From: Ignavibacteria bacterium
Lineage (GTDB): Bacteria > Bacteroidota > Ignavibacteria > Ignavibacteriales > Melioribacteraceae
Length of the DNA: 53,402 nucleotides
Assembly: GCA_012719345.1 (NCBI GenBank)
Contig: JAAYAN010000066.1
Location: 1-53,402 of the forward strand
Reading direction: 5' to 3'
Below the pieces are notes generated by a model. The model worked only from the letters and a program-made list of their open reading frames with translations. It ran no database searches and was not told the DNA's origin. Both the position numbers and the translations under genes were made by a program. The first letter of the stretch is position 1, and every line of letters starts with the position of its first letter. Positions 32,832 through 41,939 of the stretch are shown here, in pieces.

Positions 32832-33248
32832 ATGATAACAAATAAAACAACAATTCGCGTAAGATATGCCGATACTGATAAAATGCAGTTTGTATATAAC
32901 GGAAAATATCTTGAATATTTCGAAGTGGGAAGAGCAGAATTGCTGCGCGCATACGGACTTCCGTACAGTCAGATTGAAAAACAAGGTTATCAGCTTCCGT
33001 TAATTGAAGCTGGACTAAAATATTATAAACCTGCCACATACGACGATATAATAGAAATTGAGGCAAGCTATTCCAATCTTTTATCGGCTAAATTAAAGAT
33101 TGAATACAAAATTAGAATTTTGGGCAGCGAAGAAATTATAGTTGAAGGATTTACAGAACATATTTTTATGAATGCCGAAACAAAAAAAGCTGTGCGGCCG
33201 CCAAAATTTTATATAGATTCTCTTTTGCCATATTTTAAAAAGAATTAA
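32832..33248 (+). CDS. Acyl-CoA thioesterase, YbgC/4HBT family
   Basis: The ATG at 32832 gives 138 residues; a longer frame from 32793 would run through the repeat. The hot-dog fold motif is IRVRYADTDKMQFVYNGKYLEYFEVGRAELLR, with the catalytic Asp in DTDKMQFVYN. A later segment YKPATYDDIIEIEASYSNL is also typical. These enzymes hydrolyse short acyl-CoAs; the cluster position next to accA is suggestive only. No ribosome site is visible; the repeat arm ends 5 nt before the start. Confidence 0.85.
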   Translation: MITNKTTIRVRYADTDKMQFVYNGKYLEYFEVGRAELLRAYGLPYSQIEKQGYQLPLIEAGLKYYKPATYDDIIEIEASYSNLLSAKLKIEYKIRILGSEEIIVEGFTEHIFMNAETKKAVRPPKFYIDSLLPYFKKN

Positions 33249-34712
33249 ATGATAGAAAAAATAAAAAGTCTTACTAAGGATACTGCAATTTACGGAATCA
33301 GCACTATTGTCGGCAGATTTTTAGGATTTTTGCTCGTTCCTTTATACACAAATGTTTTTTCGGAAGCCGATTTCGGAATCTATTCCAATATCTATGCATA
33401 TCTGGCGTTTTTTAATATTTTTTTCATCTACGGAATGGATGCAGCATATATGAAATATGCTTCTCTGGCTGAGGATTCGGAACGAAAAAAAGTATTTTCA
33501 ACGCCTTATATTTTAGTTTTTTTTACTACAGTGCTATTAGTTATTCTTATGCTTGCTTTTAAGAATACATTAAATGTAATTATGCAGGTTCCGGATATTT
33601 ACAGCAATTTAATTTATTATGTTACCGGTATAGTTTTTTTCGATACTATTGTAATGATTCCTTTTTCTTACCTGAGGCTTTACAACAATGCTCGTAAATT
33701 TGCCGCAGTAAAAATTATTAATATCCTTACAAATCTGGTTTTTAATATTATTCTCATTTTTAATTACAAAATGGGGATAGAAGCAGTTTTTATAAGTAAT
33801 TTTATTGCATCTGTTGTAACTTTTATTATTATGTCTCGCGATATTTCTAAAAATTTATCTCTGGTTTTCAGCAACGAAATTATAAAAAAAATGCTGAAAT
33901 TCGGGCTTCCTTATCTTCCGGCAAGTCTTGCTGCAATTGTAGTTCAGGTAATCGACAGACCTGTTATGATGCTTCTTAAAGGTCCCGAAGCAACCGGAAT
34001 ATATCAGGCAAATTACAAATTGGGCATATTTATGATGCTGGTTGTTTCTATGTTTCAGTATGCCTGGCAGCCGTTTTTTCTTGTAAATGCCAAAGAAAAA
34101 AACGCAAAGGAAATATATTCCAAAGTGCTTACTTTATTTGTTACGGCTGCCGCTGTAATATGGATTTTCATTTCCCTGTTTATTGATAATGCCGCATCGT
34201 TCGAAATATTTGCCGGACGCTCGCTTATAGGAAAGGAATATCTTTCAGGAATTCATATCGTTCCTATAATTCTTTTCGCATATATTTTTCACGGGATTTA
34301 TATAAATTTTACCGCGGGAATTTATATTGAAGAAAAAACAAGTTATCTCCCGTTAATTACAGGAATTGGCGCGTTGGGAAATGTTGTTTCAAATTTTCTG
34401 CTGATCCCTTATTTAGGTTTAACGGGTGCCGCAATTTCTACTTTTATCAGTTATTTTTTAATGGCGGCTGCAAACTATATTATAAGTCAGAAGTTTTATC
34501 CTGTTAAATATGAAATTCGTAAAGTTGCCTCTGTTTTATTTCTGATTACAGTAACAATTTGTATTTATTATTTTCTCTATACAAACAATAAATTAACATT
34601 TTTTGTTAAATTGGTTATGCTTTTCGTTTTTCTTGCATCAATGTTTTTATTTGGAATTATTAAAACAGAAGATTTAAAGAAGACTTTAACCTTATTCCTT
34701 CGGAAAAAATAA
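33249..34712 (+). CDS. Polysaccharide flippase (Wzx/MATE-like)
   Basis: This 487-residue membrane protein has about 12-14 hydrophobic segments and the family start IYGISTIVGRFLGFLLVPLYTNVFSEADFGIYSNIYAYLAFFNIFFIYGMDAAYMKYAS. It also has LKFGLPYLPASLAAIVVQVIDRPVMMLLKGPEATGIYQANYKLG, typical of the polysaccharide-exporter group. It moves lipid-linked oligosaccharides across the inner membrane. It follows the thioesterase stop directly (TAAATG) and is followed by dut after 2 nt. Confidence 0.88.
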   Translation: MIEKIKSLTKDTAIYGISTIVGRFLGFLLVPLYTNVFSEADFGIYSNIYAYLAFFNIFFIYGMDAAYMKYASLAEDSERKKVFSTPYILVFFTTVLLVILMLAFKNTLNVIMQVPDIYSNLIYYVTGIVFFDTIVMIPFSYLRLYNNARKFAAVKIINILTNLVFNIILIFNYKMGIEAVFISNFIASVVTFIIMSRDISKNLSLVFSNEIIKKMLKFGLPYLPASLAAIVVQVIDRPVMMLLKGPEATGIYQANYKLGIFMMLVVSMFQYAWQPFFLVNAKEKNAKEIYSKVLTLFVTAAAVIWIFISLFIDNAASFEIFAGRSLIGKEYLSGIHIVPIILFAYIFHGIYINFTAGIYIEEKTSYLPLITGIGALGNVVSNFLLIPYLGLTGAAISTFISYFLMAAANYIISQKFYPVKYEIRKVASVLFLITVTICIYYFLYTNNKLTFFVKLVMLFVFLASMFLFGIIKTEDLKKTLTLFLRKK

Positions 34713-34714
34713 TT

Positions 34715-35170
34715 ATGGAAAAAATCAACCTGAAAATTAAAAGACTTTCTGATAAATTTGCAGATGTAGAATTACCTGGATATGCAACTCACGGAAGCGC
34801 TGGAATGGATATTCGCGCAGCAGTGGAAAACGATTTTATAATTCAGGCAGGCAAAGCAGCTTTATTGCCTACTGATTTAAGCGTCGAAATTCCATATGGT
34901 TACGAACTTCAGGTTCGCCCCCGGAGCGGACTTGCCGTTAAAAATAACATCGGCGTGCTTAATTCTCCCGGCACAATAGATTCGGATTACAGGGGAGAAG
35001 TTAAAATTATTTTAATGAACTTTGGAACGGAAGATTTTGTAATTAAGCGAGGCGACAGAATTGCGCAGCTTGTTCTTGCAAAAGTTTATAAAGCCGAAAT
35101 TGAAGTTACTGATGAGCTTAACATTACCGGACGCGGAACAGGGGGTTTTGGACACACGGGGAAAATATAA
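34715..35170 (+). CDS. dut: dUTP diphosphatase
   Basis: This 151-residue enzyme carries the five dUTPase motifs: HGSAGMDIRAA, RPRSGLAVKNNIG, LNSPGTIDSDYRGEV, GDRIAQLVL and GRGTGGFGHTG. It turns dUTP into dUMP, preventing uracil in DNA and supplying dTMP. The Asp of TIDSDYRGEV is the water-binding residue. It starts 2 nt after the flippase stop. It is the standard trimeric form. Confidence 0.95.
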   Translation: MEKINLKIKRLSDKFADVELPGYATHGSAGMDIRAAVENDFIIQAGKAALLPTDLSVEIPYGYELQVRPRSGLAVKNNIGVLNSPGTIDSDYRGEVKIILMNFGTEDFVIKRGDRIAQLVLAKVYKAEIEVTDELNITGRGTGGFGHTGKI

Positions 35171-35201
35171 TTAAGAATTAAAAATTAAGAATTAAGAATT
35201 T
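35171..35201. repeat. AAGAATTAAAAATT repeat before dnaE
   Basis: TTAAGAATTAAAAATTAAG and AATTAAGAATT run up to 5 nt before the dnaE start. Only one orientation is present; a mirrored tract occurs at about 1467-1495. Confidence 0.5.
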
Positions 35202-35205
35202 TTTG

Positions 35206-38200
35206 ATGAGCGGATTCATACATTTACATAATCACACACATTACAGTCTTCAGGATGCTGCATGCACTGTTGACAGTCTTATAAATGCAGCGGTTAAAAA
35301 TAATATGCCTGCTGTTGCTCTTACCGATCATGGAGTGATGTTCGGAGTTTCGGAATTTTACAAAAAAGCTAAAAAATCCGGGATTAAACCAATAATCGGG
35401 ATGGAAGCTTATATAGTTGTTGACGGGAGCAGATTTGAAAAAGGCAGTGAAGATGCGGGACGCAAAAAATCGAGACACTACAATCATTTGCTTCTTCTTG
35501 CTAAAAACGATACAGGTTATAAAAATCTGTCAAAACTTTCATCTATAGGATTTACCGAAGGTTTTTACTATAAACCCCGGATTGATATGGAAGTCCTTGA
35601 AAAATATAAAGAAGGATTAGTCTGTACATCTGCTTGCGCTTCGGGAGTTGTTTCCGTGCATCTGGTAAATGGCGATTACGAAAAAGCAAAAGAGGTTTCT
35701 TTAAGATTTAAAGAAATGTTCGGGGACGATTTTTATCTCGAAATTCAGGATCATGGTCTTGAATATGATAAATACATTTTGGAAGGAGTTCCTAAATTAT
35801 CGAAGGAACTCGATATAAAAATGGTTGCTACCAACGATATTCACTACATCGAAAGCGACCACGCAATAGCGCACAACATATTACTGCAGTTATCCGATAA
35901 AACGGGAGAATTCGATTATAAAAAGCTGCGTTATCAAACCGATCAGATTTACTTTAAATCTTCCGAAGAAATGATAAGCCTTTTTAAAGATTACGAAGGC
36001 GCAGTTGAAAACACACTGGAAATAGCATCGAAAATTGAAGACAGTATTAAATTCGGCGGACTGCATTTCCCCACTTTCCCTATTCCCGAAAATTCGCCGG
36101 CCCAGAACCTTGACGATTACTTTGAATTTCTTTCCAGAGAAGGACTTAAAAAAAGGTATAAAGGCAAAGAAATTCCGCAGGAAGCAATTGAAAGATTTGA
36201 TATGGAAATTAAGGTAATCCGAGATATGGGTTATTCAGGTTATTTCCTTATTGTCCAGGATTTTATTAATGCAGCTAAAGATCAAAAAATACCTGTTGGA
36301 CCCGGAAGAGGCAGCGCGGCTGGAAGTCTGGTTGCATTCGCTTTGGGAATTACAAACGTTAACCCGTTGGATTTCGACCTTCTGTTTGAAAGATTTTTAA
36401 ACCCTGCCAGAAGATCGATGCCTGATATAGATATAGACTTTGCCGACGATCAGCGGGGTGAAGTAATTGAATATGTTAAACAAAAATACGGCGAAGATTC
36501 GGTATGCCAGATAGTTACTTTTAATACTCTTTCTTCAAAAGCTGTATTAAAAGATGTTGCACGCGTTCTTAAAATTCCTATTCCGGTTGTTAATGAAATA
36601 ACCAAACACATTCCTTCATTATTCGGTAAAGTATATTCTATCGAAAAGGCATTAAACGAAGTTCCTGAATTACAGCCGGTAAAAGAATCGACAGATCCGG
36701 TTATCCAGGAACTTATAAAATATTCAAAAGTTCTTGAAGGAATGAATAGAAATTCTTCGAAACACGCCGCGGGAGTTGTAATAGCTCCTGGTCCTGTAAG
36801 CGATTATGTGGCAATTGCGCGTGCTGGAAATGAAGGAGATATTGTATCCCAGTTTAATATGAAAGAACTTGAAGCAAGCGCCGGTTTGCTTAAAATGGAT
36901 TTTCTCGGATTAAGAACTCTTTCAATTATCCGAGATACATTAAATCTGGTAAAACAGACACGAAACATAGATCTTGATATAGATGATATTCCTCTGGACG
37001 ATCCTAAAACATACGAGCTTTTTGCAAAAGGACAAACAACAGCGATATTCCAGTTTGAATCCGGTGCAATGCGCGAATACCTGAAAAATCTTCAGCCTGC
37101 AAGCTTAAAAGATCTTGCGGCAATGAATGCCCTTTACCGTCCCGGTCCTATGGATCAGATACCGGATTTTATCGACCGTAAATTTGAAAGAAAAAAGGTT
37201 GAATATCTTCACGAAGTACTTGAACCTATACTTAAGGAAACTTATGGTATTATTGTATATCAGGAACAGGTAATCCAGATTGCAAATAAAGTTGCCGGAA
37301 TGAGCCTTGCCGATGCTGATTTATTGCGCAGAGCAATGGGTAAAAAAGATGCCAAGGCGATGGCAGAACAGCGCGATATTTTTGTTAAGGGAGCAGTAGA
37401 ACGAAATATTCCCCAGAAAATTGCCGAACAGATTTTTACGGACATCGAAAAATTTGCAAGCTACGGATTTAATAAAAGTCACGCTGTGGCATACAGTCTG
37501 GTTGCATATCAAACAGCATATCTTAAAGCCAATTATTTACCTGAATTTCTTGCGGCAAACCTTTCAAACGAATTTGGCAATCCAGATAAAGTATCAGTAC
37601 TGCTGGATGATTGCAGAAAGATGAAAGTAAAAGTTCTGCCGCCAAGCGTAAATAATCCTTCAACAAAATTCAGCGTCGAAAACGGACAAATTATTTTCGG
37701 GATGTGTGCAATTAAAAACGTTGGAATAAATGCGGTTGAAGCTTTAAAAGAAAGCCGGAAAAAACTTGGCAGAAAATTCAACACCATTTTCGATTTGTGC
37801 TCGAATACCGATAACCGTATAGTTAACAAAAGAGTGCTGGAAGGGTTGGTAACTGCCGGAGCACTTGATGAACTTACCGGATTCCGTTCGCAGAATTTTG
37901 CTGCAATAGAAACCGCGCTCGATTTTGCTTCGAAAGCAAAAACAGCAAAAGAAAAACAGGTTGGCAGTCTGTTCGGTGAAGATTCCGAAGAATTTAAAAT
38001 TCACGAACCTGAGCTTCCTAATATACAGCCTTGGGACGATAAAGAAAAACTGGCTCGCGAAAGAGAAGTATTAGGATTCTATTTATCCGATCATCCATTG
38101 CGCAAGTTCGAAAGTGAATTTGCTTCTTTTGCAACAGTACAATTAGGCGAACCGGATACTTTTACTCAGGAAGATAATGTGCGGGCTTGCGGAGTTATTA

Positions 38201-38670
38201 CAGAAGTAAAAACTAAAATTGATAAATCCGGCAGAAAAATGGCATTTATAAAATTGGACGATTTTACCGGAAGCTGCGAATGCCTTATGTTTTCAAAAAT
38301 TTATGAAGAATTTGGCAAGTGCATCGAAAAAGAAAATACTGTTCTTGTAAAAGGAAGACCCGAAAGCAGCGGCGATTCAATTAAATTGCACATCGAAGAA
38401 GCATTCCCTTTAAACGAAGCAAAACAGATGCTTGCAAAAAATATAATTATTTATCTCGATTCCGAAAAACACGATAAAGATACTTTGTTATCGCTGAAGA
38501 ATATTTTTAATGAAAATAAAGGCGGGGTTCAGGTTTATCTTTGCATAAATAATAGCGGAAAAGGAATTGAAAAATATATGCTTCAGGATATAAAAATAGA
38601 CCTCATAGATGAATTTATATCAAAAATAACAGATTTATTGAAGGAAAACAGTTTCAGATATACAGTATAA
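35206..38670 (+). CDS. dnaE: DNA polymerase III alpha subunit
   Basis: The ATG at 35206 is used (a TTG at 35203 is possible), giving 1154 residues. An N-terminal PHP domain is seen in HLHNHTHYSLQDAACTV and ALTDHGVMFG. The polymerase core has GPGRGSAAGSLVAFALGI and PDIDIDFADDQRGEV with catalytic Asps, then NSSKHAAGVV and the later YRPGPMDQIP. A fingers/HhH region and an OB-fold (RACGVITEVKTKIDKSGRKMAFIKLDD) close the protein. It is the usual DnaE length. Upstream is an AT-rich repeat. Confidence 0.95.
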   Translation: MSGFIHLHNHTHYSLQDAACTVDSLINAAVKNNMPAVALTDHGVMFGVSEFYKKAKKSGIKPIIGMEAYIVVDGSRFEKGSEDAGRKKSRHYNHLLLLAKNDTGYKNLSKLSSIGFTEGFYYKPRIDMEVLEKYKEGLVCTSACASGVVSVHLVNGDYEKAKEVSLRFKEMFGDDFYLEIQDHGLEYDKYILEGVPKLSKELDIKMVATNDIHYIESDHAIAHNILLQLSDKTGEFDYKKLRYQTDQIYFKSSEEMISLFKDYEGAVENTLEIASKIEDSIKFGGLHFPTFPIPENSPAQNLDDYFEFLSREGLKKRYKGKEIPQEAIERFDMEIKVIRDMGYSGYFLIVQDFINAAKDQKIPVGPGRGSAAGSLVAFALGITNVNPLDFDLLFERFLNPARRSMPDIDIDFADDQRGEVIEYVKQKYGEDSVCQIVTFNTLSSKAVLKDVARVLKIPIPVVNEITKHIPSLFGKVYSIEKALNEVPELQPVKESTDPVIQELIKYSKVLEGMNRNSSKHAAGVVIAPGPVSDYVAIARAGNEGDIVSQFNMKELEASAGLLKMDFLGLRTLSIIRDTLNLVKQTRNIDLDIDDIPLDDPKTYELFAKGQTTAIFQFESGAMREYLKNLQPASLKDLAAMNALYRPGPMDQIPDFIDRKFERKKVEYLHEVLEPILKETYGIIVYQEQVIQIANKVAGMSLADADLLRRAMGKKDAKAMAEQRDIFVKGAVERNIPQKIAEQIFTDIEKFASYGFNKSHAVAYSLVAYQTAYLKANYLPEFLAANLSNEFGNPDKVSVLLDDCRKMKVKVLPPSVNNPSTKFSVENGQIIFGMCAIKNVGINAVEALKESRKKLGRKFNTIFDLCSNTDNRIVNKRVLEGLVTAGALDELTGFRSQNFAAIETALDFASKAKTAKEKQVGSLFGEDSEEFKIHEPELPNIQPWDDKEKLAREREVLGFYLSDHPLRKFESEFASFATVQLGEPDTFTQEDNVRACGVITEVKTKIDKSGRKMAFIKLDDFTGSCECLMFSKIYEEFGKCIEKENTVLVKGRPESSGDSIKLHIEEAFPLNEAKQMLAKNIIIYLDSEKHDKDTLLSLKNIFNENKGGVQVYLCINNSGKGIEKYMLQDIKIDLIDEFISKITDLLKENSFRYTV

Positions 38671-38696
38671 ATTTTTTGTATATGATTATTGTCAAA

Positions 38697-38727
38697 TTGA
38701 CTTAAACAAATAAAATATTTACTTTTA
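38697..38727 (+). promoter_or_regulatory. Possible promoter of the fabL-like gene
   Basis: TTG at 38697 and TACTTTTA at 38720-38727, 20 nt apart, resemble the Bacteroidota -33/-7 arrangement (TTTG, about 19-20 nt, TAnnTTTG). The -7 box has one mismatch. Confidence 0.35.
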
Positions 38728-38760
38728 AAGCTGTAATTAATATTAAAGAAAGCAGGTTAG

Positions 38761-39585
38761 ATGGAAAACAAATATGCACTTATTTTAGGAGCTTCAAGCG
38801 GATTTGGAGGAGCAGCCGCTATTGAGTTAGCAAAAAACGGATATAACATTATAGGAATTCACTTAGACAGGCAAGTTACAATTCCAAACGTAAATCAGAT
38901 TATAAAAAAAATAGAAAAAAATCACAGAAAGGGGTTATTTTTTAATATAAATGCTGCCGATCAGATAAAAAGAAATGATGTTCTTGATGAAATTACCGAA
39001 CGATCTTCAGGAGAAGATAAAATTAAGATAAATGTACTGATCCATTCCTTGGCTTTTGGTACACTTAAACCTTTTATTACATTAAAACCCGAAGACGGAA
39101 TAAACAAAGCTCAAATGGAAATGACGCTTGATGTAATGGCTCATTCTCTTGTTTACTGGACGCAGGGTTTGGTTCAGCGTGGACTTCTTGCAAAAAATGC
39201 AAGGATAATTGCTTTAACAAGCGCCGGTTCGCAGACTGTAATTCCATCCTACGGTGCGGTTTCTGCTGCAAAAGCTGCTGTTGAATCCCATATCCGATAC
39301 CTTTCTGTTGAGCTTGGCTCGATGGGAGTTACGGCTAACGCAATTATGGCGGGAGTTACAGATACCCCGGCGCTCAGGAAAATACCCGGATCGGATATGA
39401 TGCTTTCTTCTGCCAAATTAAAAAATCCTATGGGCAGACTTACCACTCCCGAAGATGTTGCAAAAGCTATTATTTGTCTTTGCGATGAAAAATCCGATTG
39501 GATCAGCGGTAATGTAATAGGTGTTGACGGCTCTGAATACAGAGTTAATTATATGGGAGAAAAAGTTTGTAAAAATATTAAATAG
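38761..39585 (+). CDS. Enoyl-ACP reductase-like SDR (FabI/FabL type)
   Basis: This 274-residue short-chain dehydrogenase starts ALILGASSGFGGAAAIELA. The catalytic stretch is SYGAVSAAKAAVESHIRYLSVELGSMGVTANAIMAG, with Tyr and Lys separated by six residues (Y-x6-K), the enoyl-ACP reductase spacing rather than the YxxxK of most SDRs. IHSLAFGTLKPF and the GRLTTPEDVAKAIICLC end are compatible with FabL. So I read it as an enoyl-ACP reductase of fatty acid synthesis, though a different SDR cannot be excluded. Confidence 0.7.
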   Translation: MENKYALILGASSGFGGAAAIELAKNGYNIIGIHLDRQVTIPNVNQIIKKIEKNHRKGLFFNINAADQIKRNDVLDEITERSSGEDKIKINVLIHSLAFGTLKPFITLKPEDGINKAQMEMTLDVMAHSLVYWTQGLVQRGLLAKNARIIALTSAGSQTVIPSYGAVSAAKAAVESHIRYLSVELGSMGVTANAIMAGVTDTPALRKIPGSDMMLSSAKLKNPMGRLTTPEDVAKAIICLCDEKSDWISGNVIGVDGSEYRVNYMGEKVCKNIK

Positions 39586-39623
39586 ATTTTAAAAATTTTC
39601 TAAGATTATTCCGGAGAAACATA

Positions 39624-39944
39624 ATGAAACCAATTACATTTACAGATTCAAATTTTGAAAATGAAGTAGTGAAATCGGATATACCGGTTGTAATAGACTT
39701 TTGGGCTGCCTGGTGCGGACCTTGCCGGATGATTGCTCCGGTTATAGAAGAACTTGCCGGAGAATTTGACGGTAAAGTTAAAATAGGAAAACTTGATGTT
39801 GACGAAAATCAGCAGTCTGCTATTAAATACGGTGTGCGCAGTATTCCTACAGTTCTTTTTATTAAAAACGGACAAGTTGCAGATACCGTAATAGGAGCAG
39901 TGCCAAAATCAGTTTTTGTAGAAAAAATTAATGCATTGTTATAA
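39624..39944 (+). CDS. trxA: Thioredoxin
   Basis: This 106-residue protein has the active site AAWCGPCRMIAPVIEELA and the cis-proline region GVRSIPTVLFIKNG, exactly as in thioredoxin 1. DFWAAWCGPC is preceded by the usual VVIDFW strand. It reduces disulfides in the cytoplasm. It has no signal peptide. The gene follows the fabL-like gene by 38 nt and is followed by serA. Confidence 0.95.
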   Translation: MKPITFTDSNFENEVVKSDIPVVIDFWAAWCGPCRMIAPVIEELAGEFDGKVKIGKLDVDENQQSAIKYGVRSIPTVLFIKNGQVADTVIGAVPKSVFVEKINALL

Positions 39945-39989
39945 TAAATAATTTGATAACGGAAGCATAACTAAACAGGAAAATTGGAA

Positions 39990-41567
39990 ATGAAAAAGAT
40001 ACTTATCTCAGATAATTTAGATCCGCGCTGTGTTGAAATATTTAAAGAGAGTAATATTCAGGCAGATTTGAAACCAGGTTTATCGAAAGAAGAACTTCTT
40101 AATATTATTGGCGATTACAACGGCTTAATAGTCCGAAGCGCTACTCAGGTTACTGCCGAAGTAATTGAGAAAGGCGTTAATTTGGAAGTAGTAGGCCGCG
40201 CAGGAACAGGTATTGACAACATTGACGTAAATGCTGCAACGCGTAAAGGTATTCTTGTGATGAACACTCCCGGTGGGAATACAATCTCTGCTGCCGAGCA
40301 TACATTTGCTTTAATGATGTCTCTTTGCAGAAATATTCCGCAGGGTGACCGTACAATGAAAGAAGGAAAGTGGGAAAGAAAAAATCTCAGCGGCTGCGAA
40401 TTGAGCGAAAAAACAGTCGGAATAATCGGCCTTGGAAAAATCGGGCGCGAAGTTGCTTTAAGGGCACAAGCTTTTAATATGAAAGTACTCGGTTACGATC
40501 CGATTATGTCTGAAGAAGCTGCTGCAAAATTAGGTATTCAGCTTGTCTGTTTGGATGATATTTATGCTCAGGCTGATATTATAACATTGCATGTTCCTTT
40601 AAACGACAAAACAAAAAACTTAATATCCCTTGAAACATTGAAAAAATGTAAAAAAGGTGTTAAAATAATAAATTGCGCCCGCGGCGGAGTTGTTAATGAA
40701 GATGAAATTGTAGAAGCTATTGATAACGGATATGTTTCCGGGGCTGCATTCGATGTATATTCCGAAGAACCGCCGAAAAATGAAAAACTTGTTAAACATC
40801 CTAAAATAATCTGCACACCTCATCTGGGTGCTTCTACTGTTGAAGCTCAGGAGAAAGTGGCTTTTCAGATTGCCGAGCAGATTGTTGATTTTTATAATGG
40901 AAAGGATTTCAGCGGTGCAGTAAACAGTACTGCAGTTAAAACATCCGATAAAACAATTTCTCCATTTATCCGCTTAGCCGAAGTTTTAGGTTCGATGATT
41001 GCGCAGTTTTCAGGAAAGAATATTTCGGATATAAGAATTATTTACGATGGCGAAAATTTAAAGGAATACGCAAAAGCATTATCGGTTGGTGCTGTTAAAG
41101 GAATTCTTTCAAATACAATACACGAACCTGTTAATACAATTAACGCTTTATTTTTTGCAAAAGAAATGGGATTGGATTATAAAGAAATTTTTAATCCATC
41201 AAGTATTAATTATGCTGCCGAAATAACGATAAAAGCAAAAACAGAATTAACTGAAATTAGTGTTTCGGGTACTGTTTTTAACGATACAGAAATAAGAATT
41301 ACCAGTATTGACGGTATAAAATGCGAAATTATTCCATCAGGTTATATACTTTTTTACAGAAATATAGATAAACCAGGAATGCTTTCTCAGGTAAGCAAAA
41401 TACTGGCCGATTACAATATAAACATAGGCGGGTTATCGCTTGCGCGTCAAGATAATGTAAAAGAAGCTATGACTGCTGTTAGTGTTGATTCCGAAATTTC
41501 TAATGAAGTATTAGCTCAAATATCGCAAATTAAAGATGTTAAGGAAGTTTTCTTTGTACATTTTTAG
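39990..41567 (+). CDS. serA: D-3-phosphoglycerate dehydrogenase
   Basis: The start is the ATG at 39990 (a TTG at 39984 exists), giving 525 residues. It has VVGRAGTGIDNIDVNAATRKGILVMNTPGGNT, the nucleotide motif GIIGLGKIGREVALRA, NCARGGVVNEDEIVEAI and TPHLGASTVEAQEKVA. A C-terminal ACT domain starts near 450 (YRNIDKPGMLSQVSKILADYNINIGGL). The intervening ASB-like domain makes it the long form. It begins serine synthesis from 3-phosphoglycerate and is probably feedback-regulated through ACT. Confidence 0.93.
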   Translation: MKKILISDNLDPRCVEIFKESNIQADLKPGLSKEELLNIIGDYNGLIVRSATQVTAEVIEKGVNLEVVGRAGTGIDNIDVNAATRKGILVMNTPGGNTISAAEHTFALMMSLCRNIPQGDRTMKEGKWERKNLSGCELSEKTVGIIGLGKIGREVALRAQAFNMKVLGYDPIMSEEAAAKLGIQLVCLDDIYAQADIITLHVPLNDKTKNLISLETLKKCKKGVKIINCARGGVVNEDEIVEAIDNGYVSGAAFDVYSEEPPKNEKLVKHPKIICTPHLGASTVEAQEKVAFQIAEQIVDFYNGKDFSGAVNSTAVKTSDKTISPFIRLAEVLGSMIAQFSGKNISDIRIIYDGENLKEYAKALSVGAVKGILSNTIHEPVNTINALFFAKEMGLDYKEIFNPSSINYAAEITIKAKTELTEISVSGTVFNDTEIRITSIDGIKCEIIPSGYILFYRNIDKPGMLSQVSKILADYNINIGGLSLARQDNVKEAMTAVSVDSEISNEVLAQISQIKDVKEVFFVHF

Positions 41568-41939
41568 CTTATATTAAAAAAAAAGCTAAATTATTTAATA
41601 ATATTTGTATTTAGGCGCAAAATTATTATTTTATGGAATAGTAATTTTATTGTGTGATATTAGAAGTATACATTGTTGGGGGCAATGTATGGTTTTAAGG
41701 TAATTTTTATTATTTAATATAAGCGAAAGTCCATGAAAAATTCTGTTTCGCCAAATACAATTTATATTCTACTTTCCGAATATTTCTTTTGTTCCAATCG
41801 CAGCCACATATTGTTATATTTTAATAAGACTATTGTTCCATTAATTCTGAACCAGAAAATAAAAGGAGGAATAACAGGAATAACTATAATACAGTTTAAT
41901 TTATTTTGCTTTATTTAATTAACTATTCAGGAGAATAAT
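41568..41939. other. Intergenic between serA and the TonB-receptor gene
   Basis: A weak stem TTTAGCTT/AAGCTAAA follows serA (about 41564-41590). A cleaner hairpin is ATACATTG (41668-41675) and CAATGTAT (41683-41690) with the loop TTGGGGG. A short frame at 41733-41918 has no ribosome site or recognisable sequence and is not called. Promoter elements for the receptor probably lie in 41690-41920. Confidence 0.5.

Noticed and set aside
41733-41918. 61-codon plus-strand frame before the TonB receptor
   Set aside because: It has no ribosome site or recognisable residues and lies in a probable promoter region.
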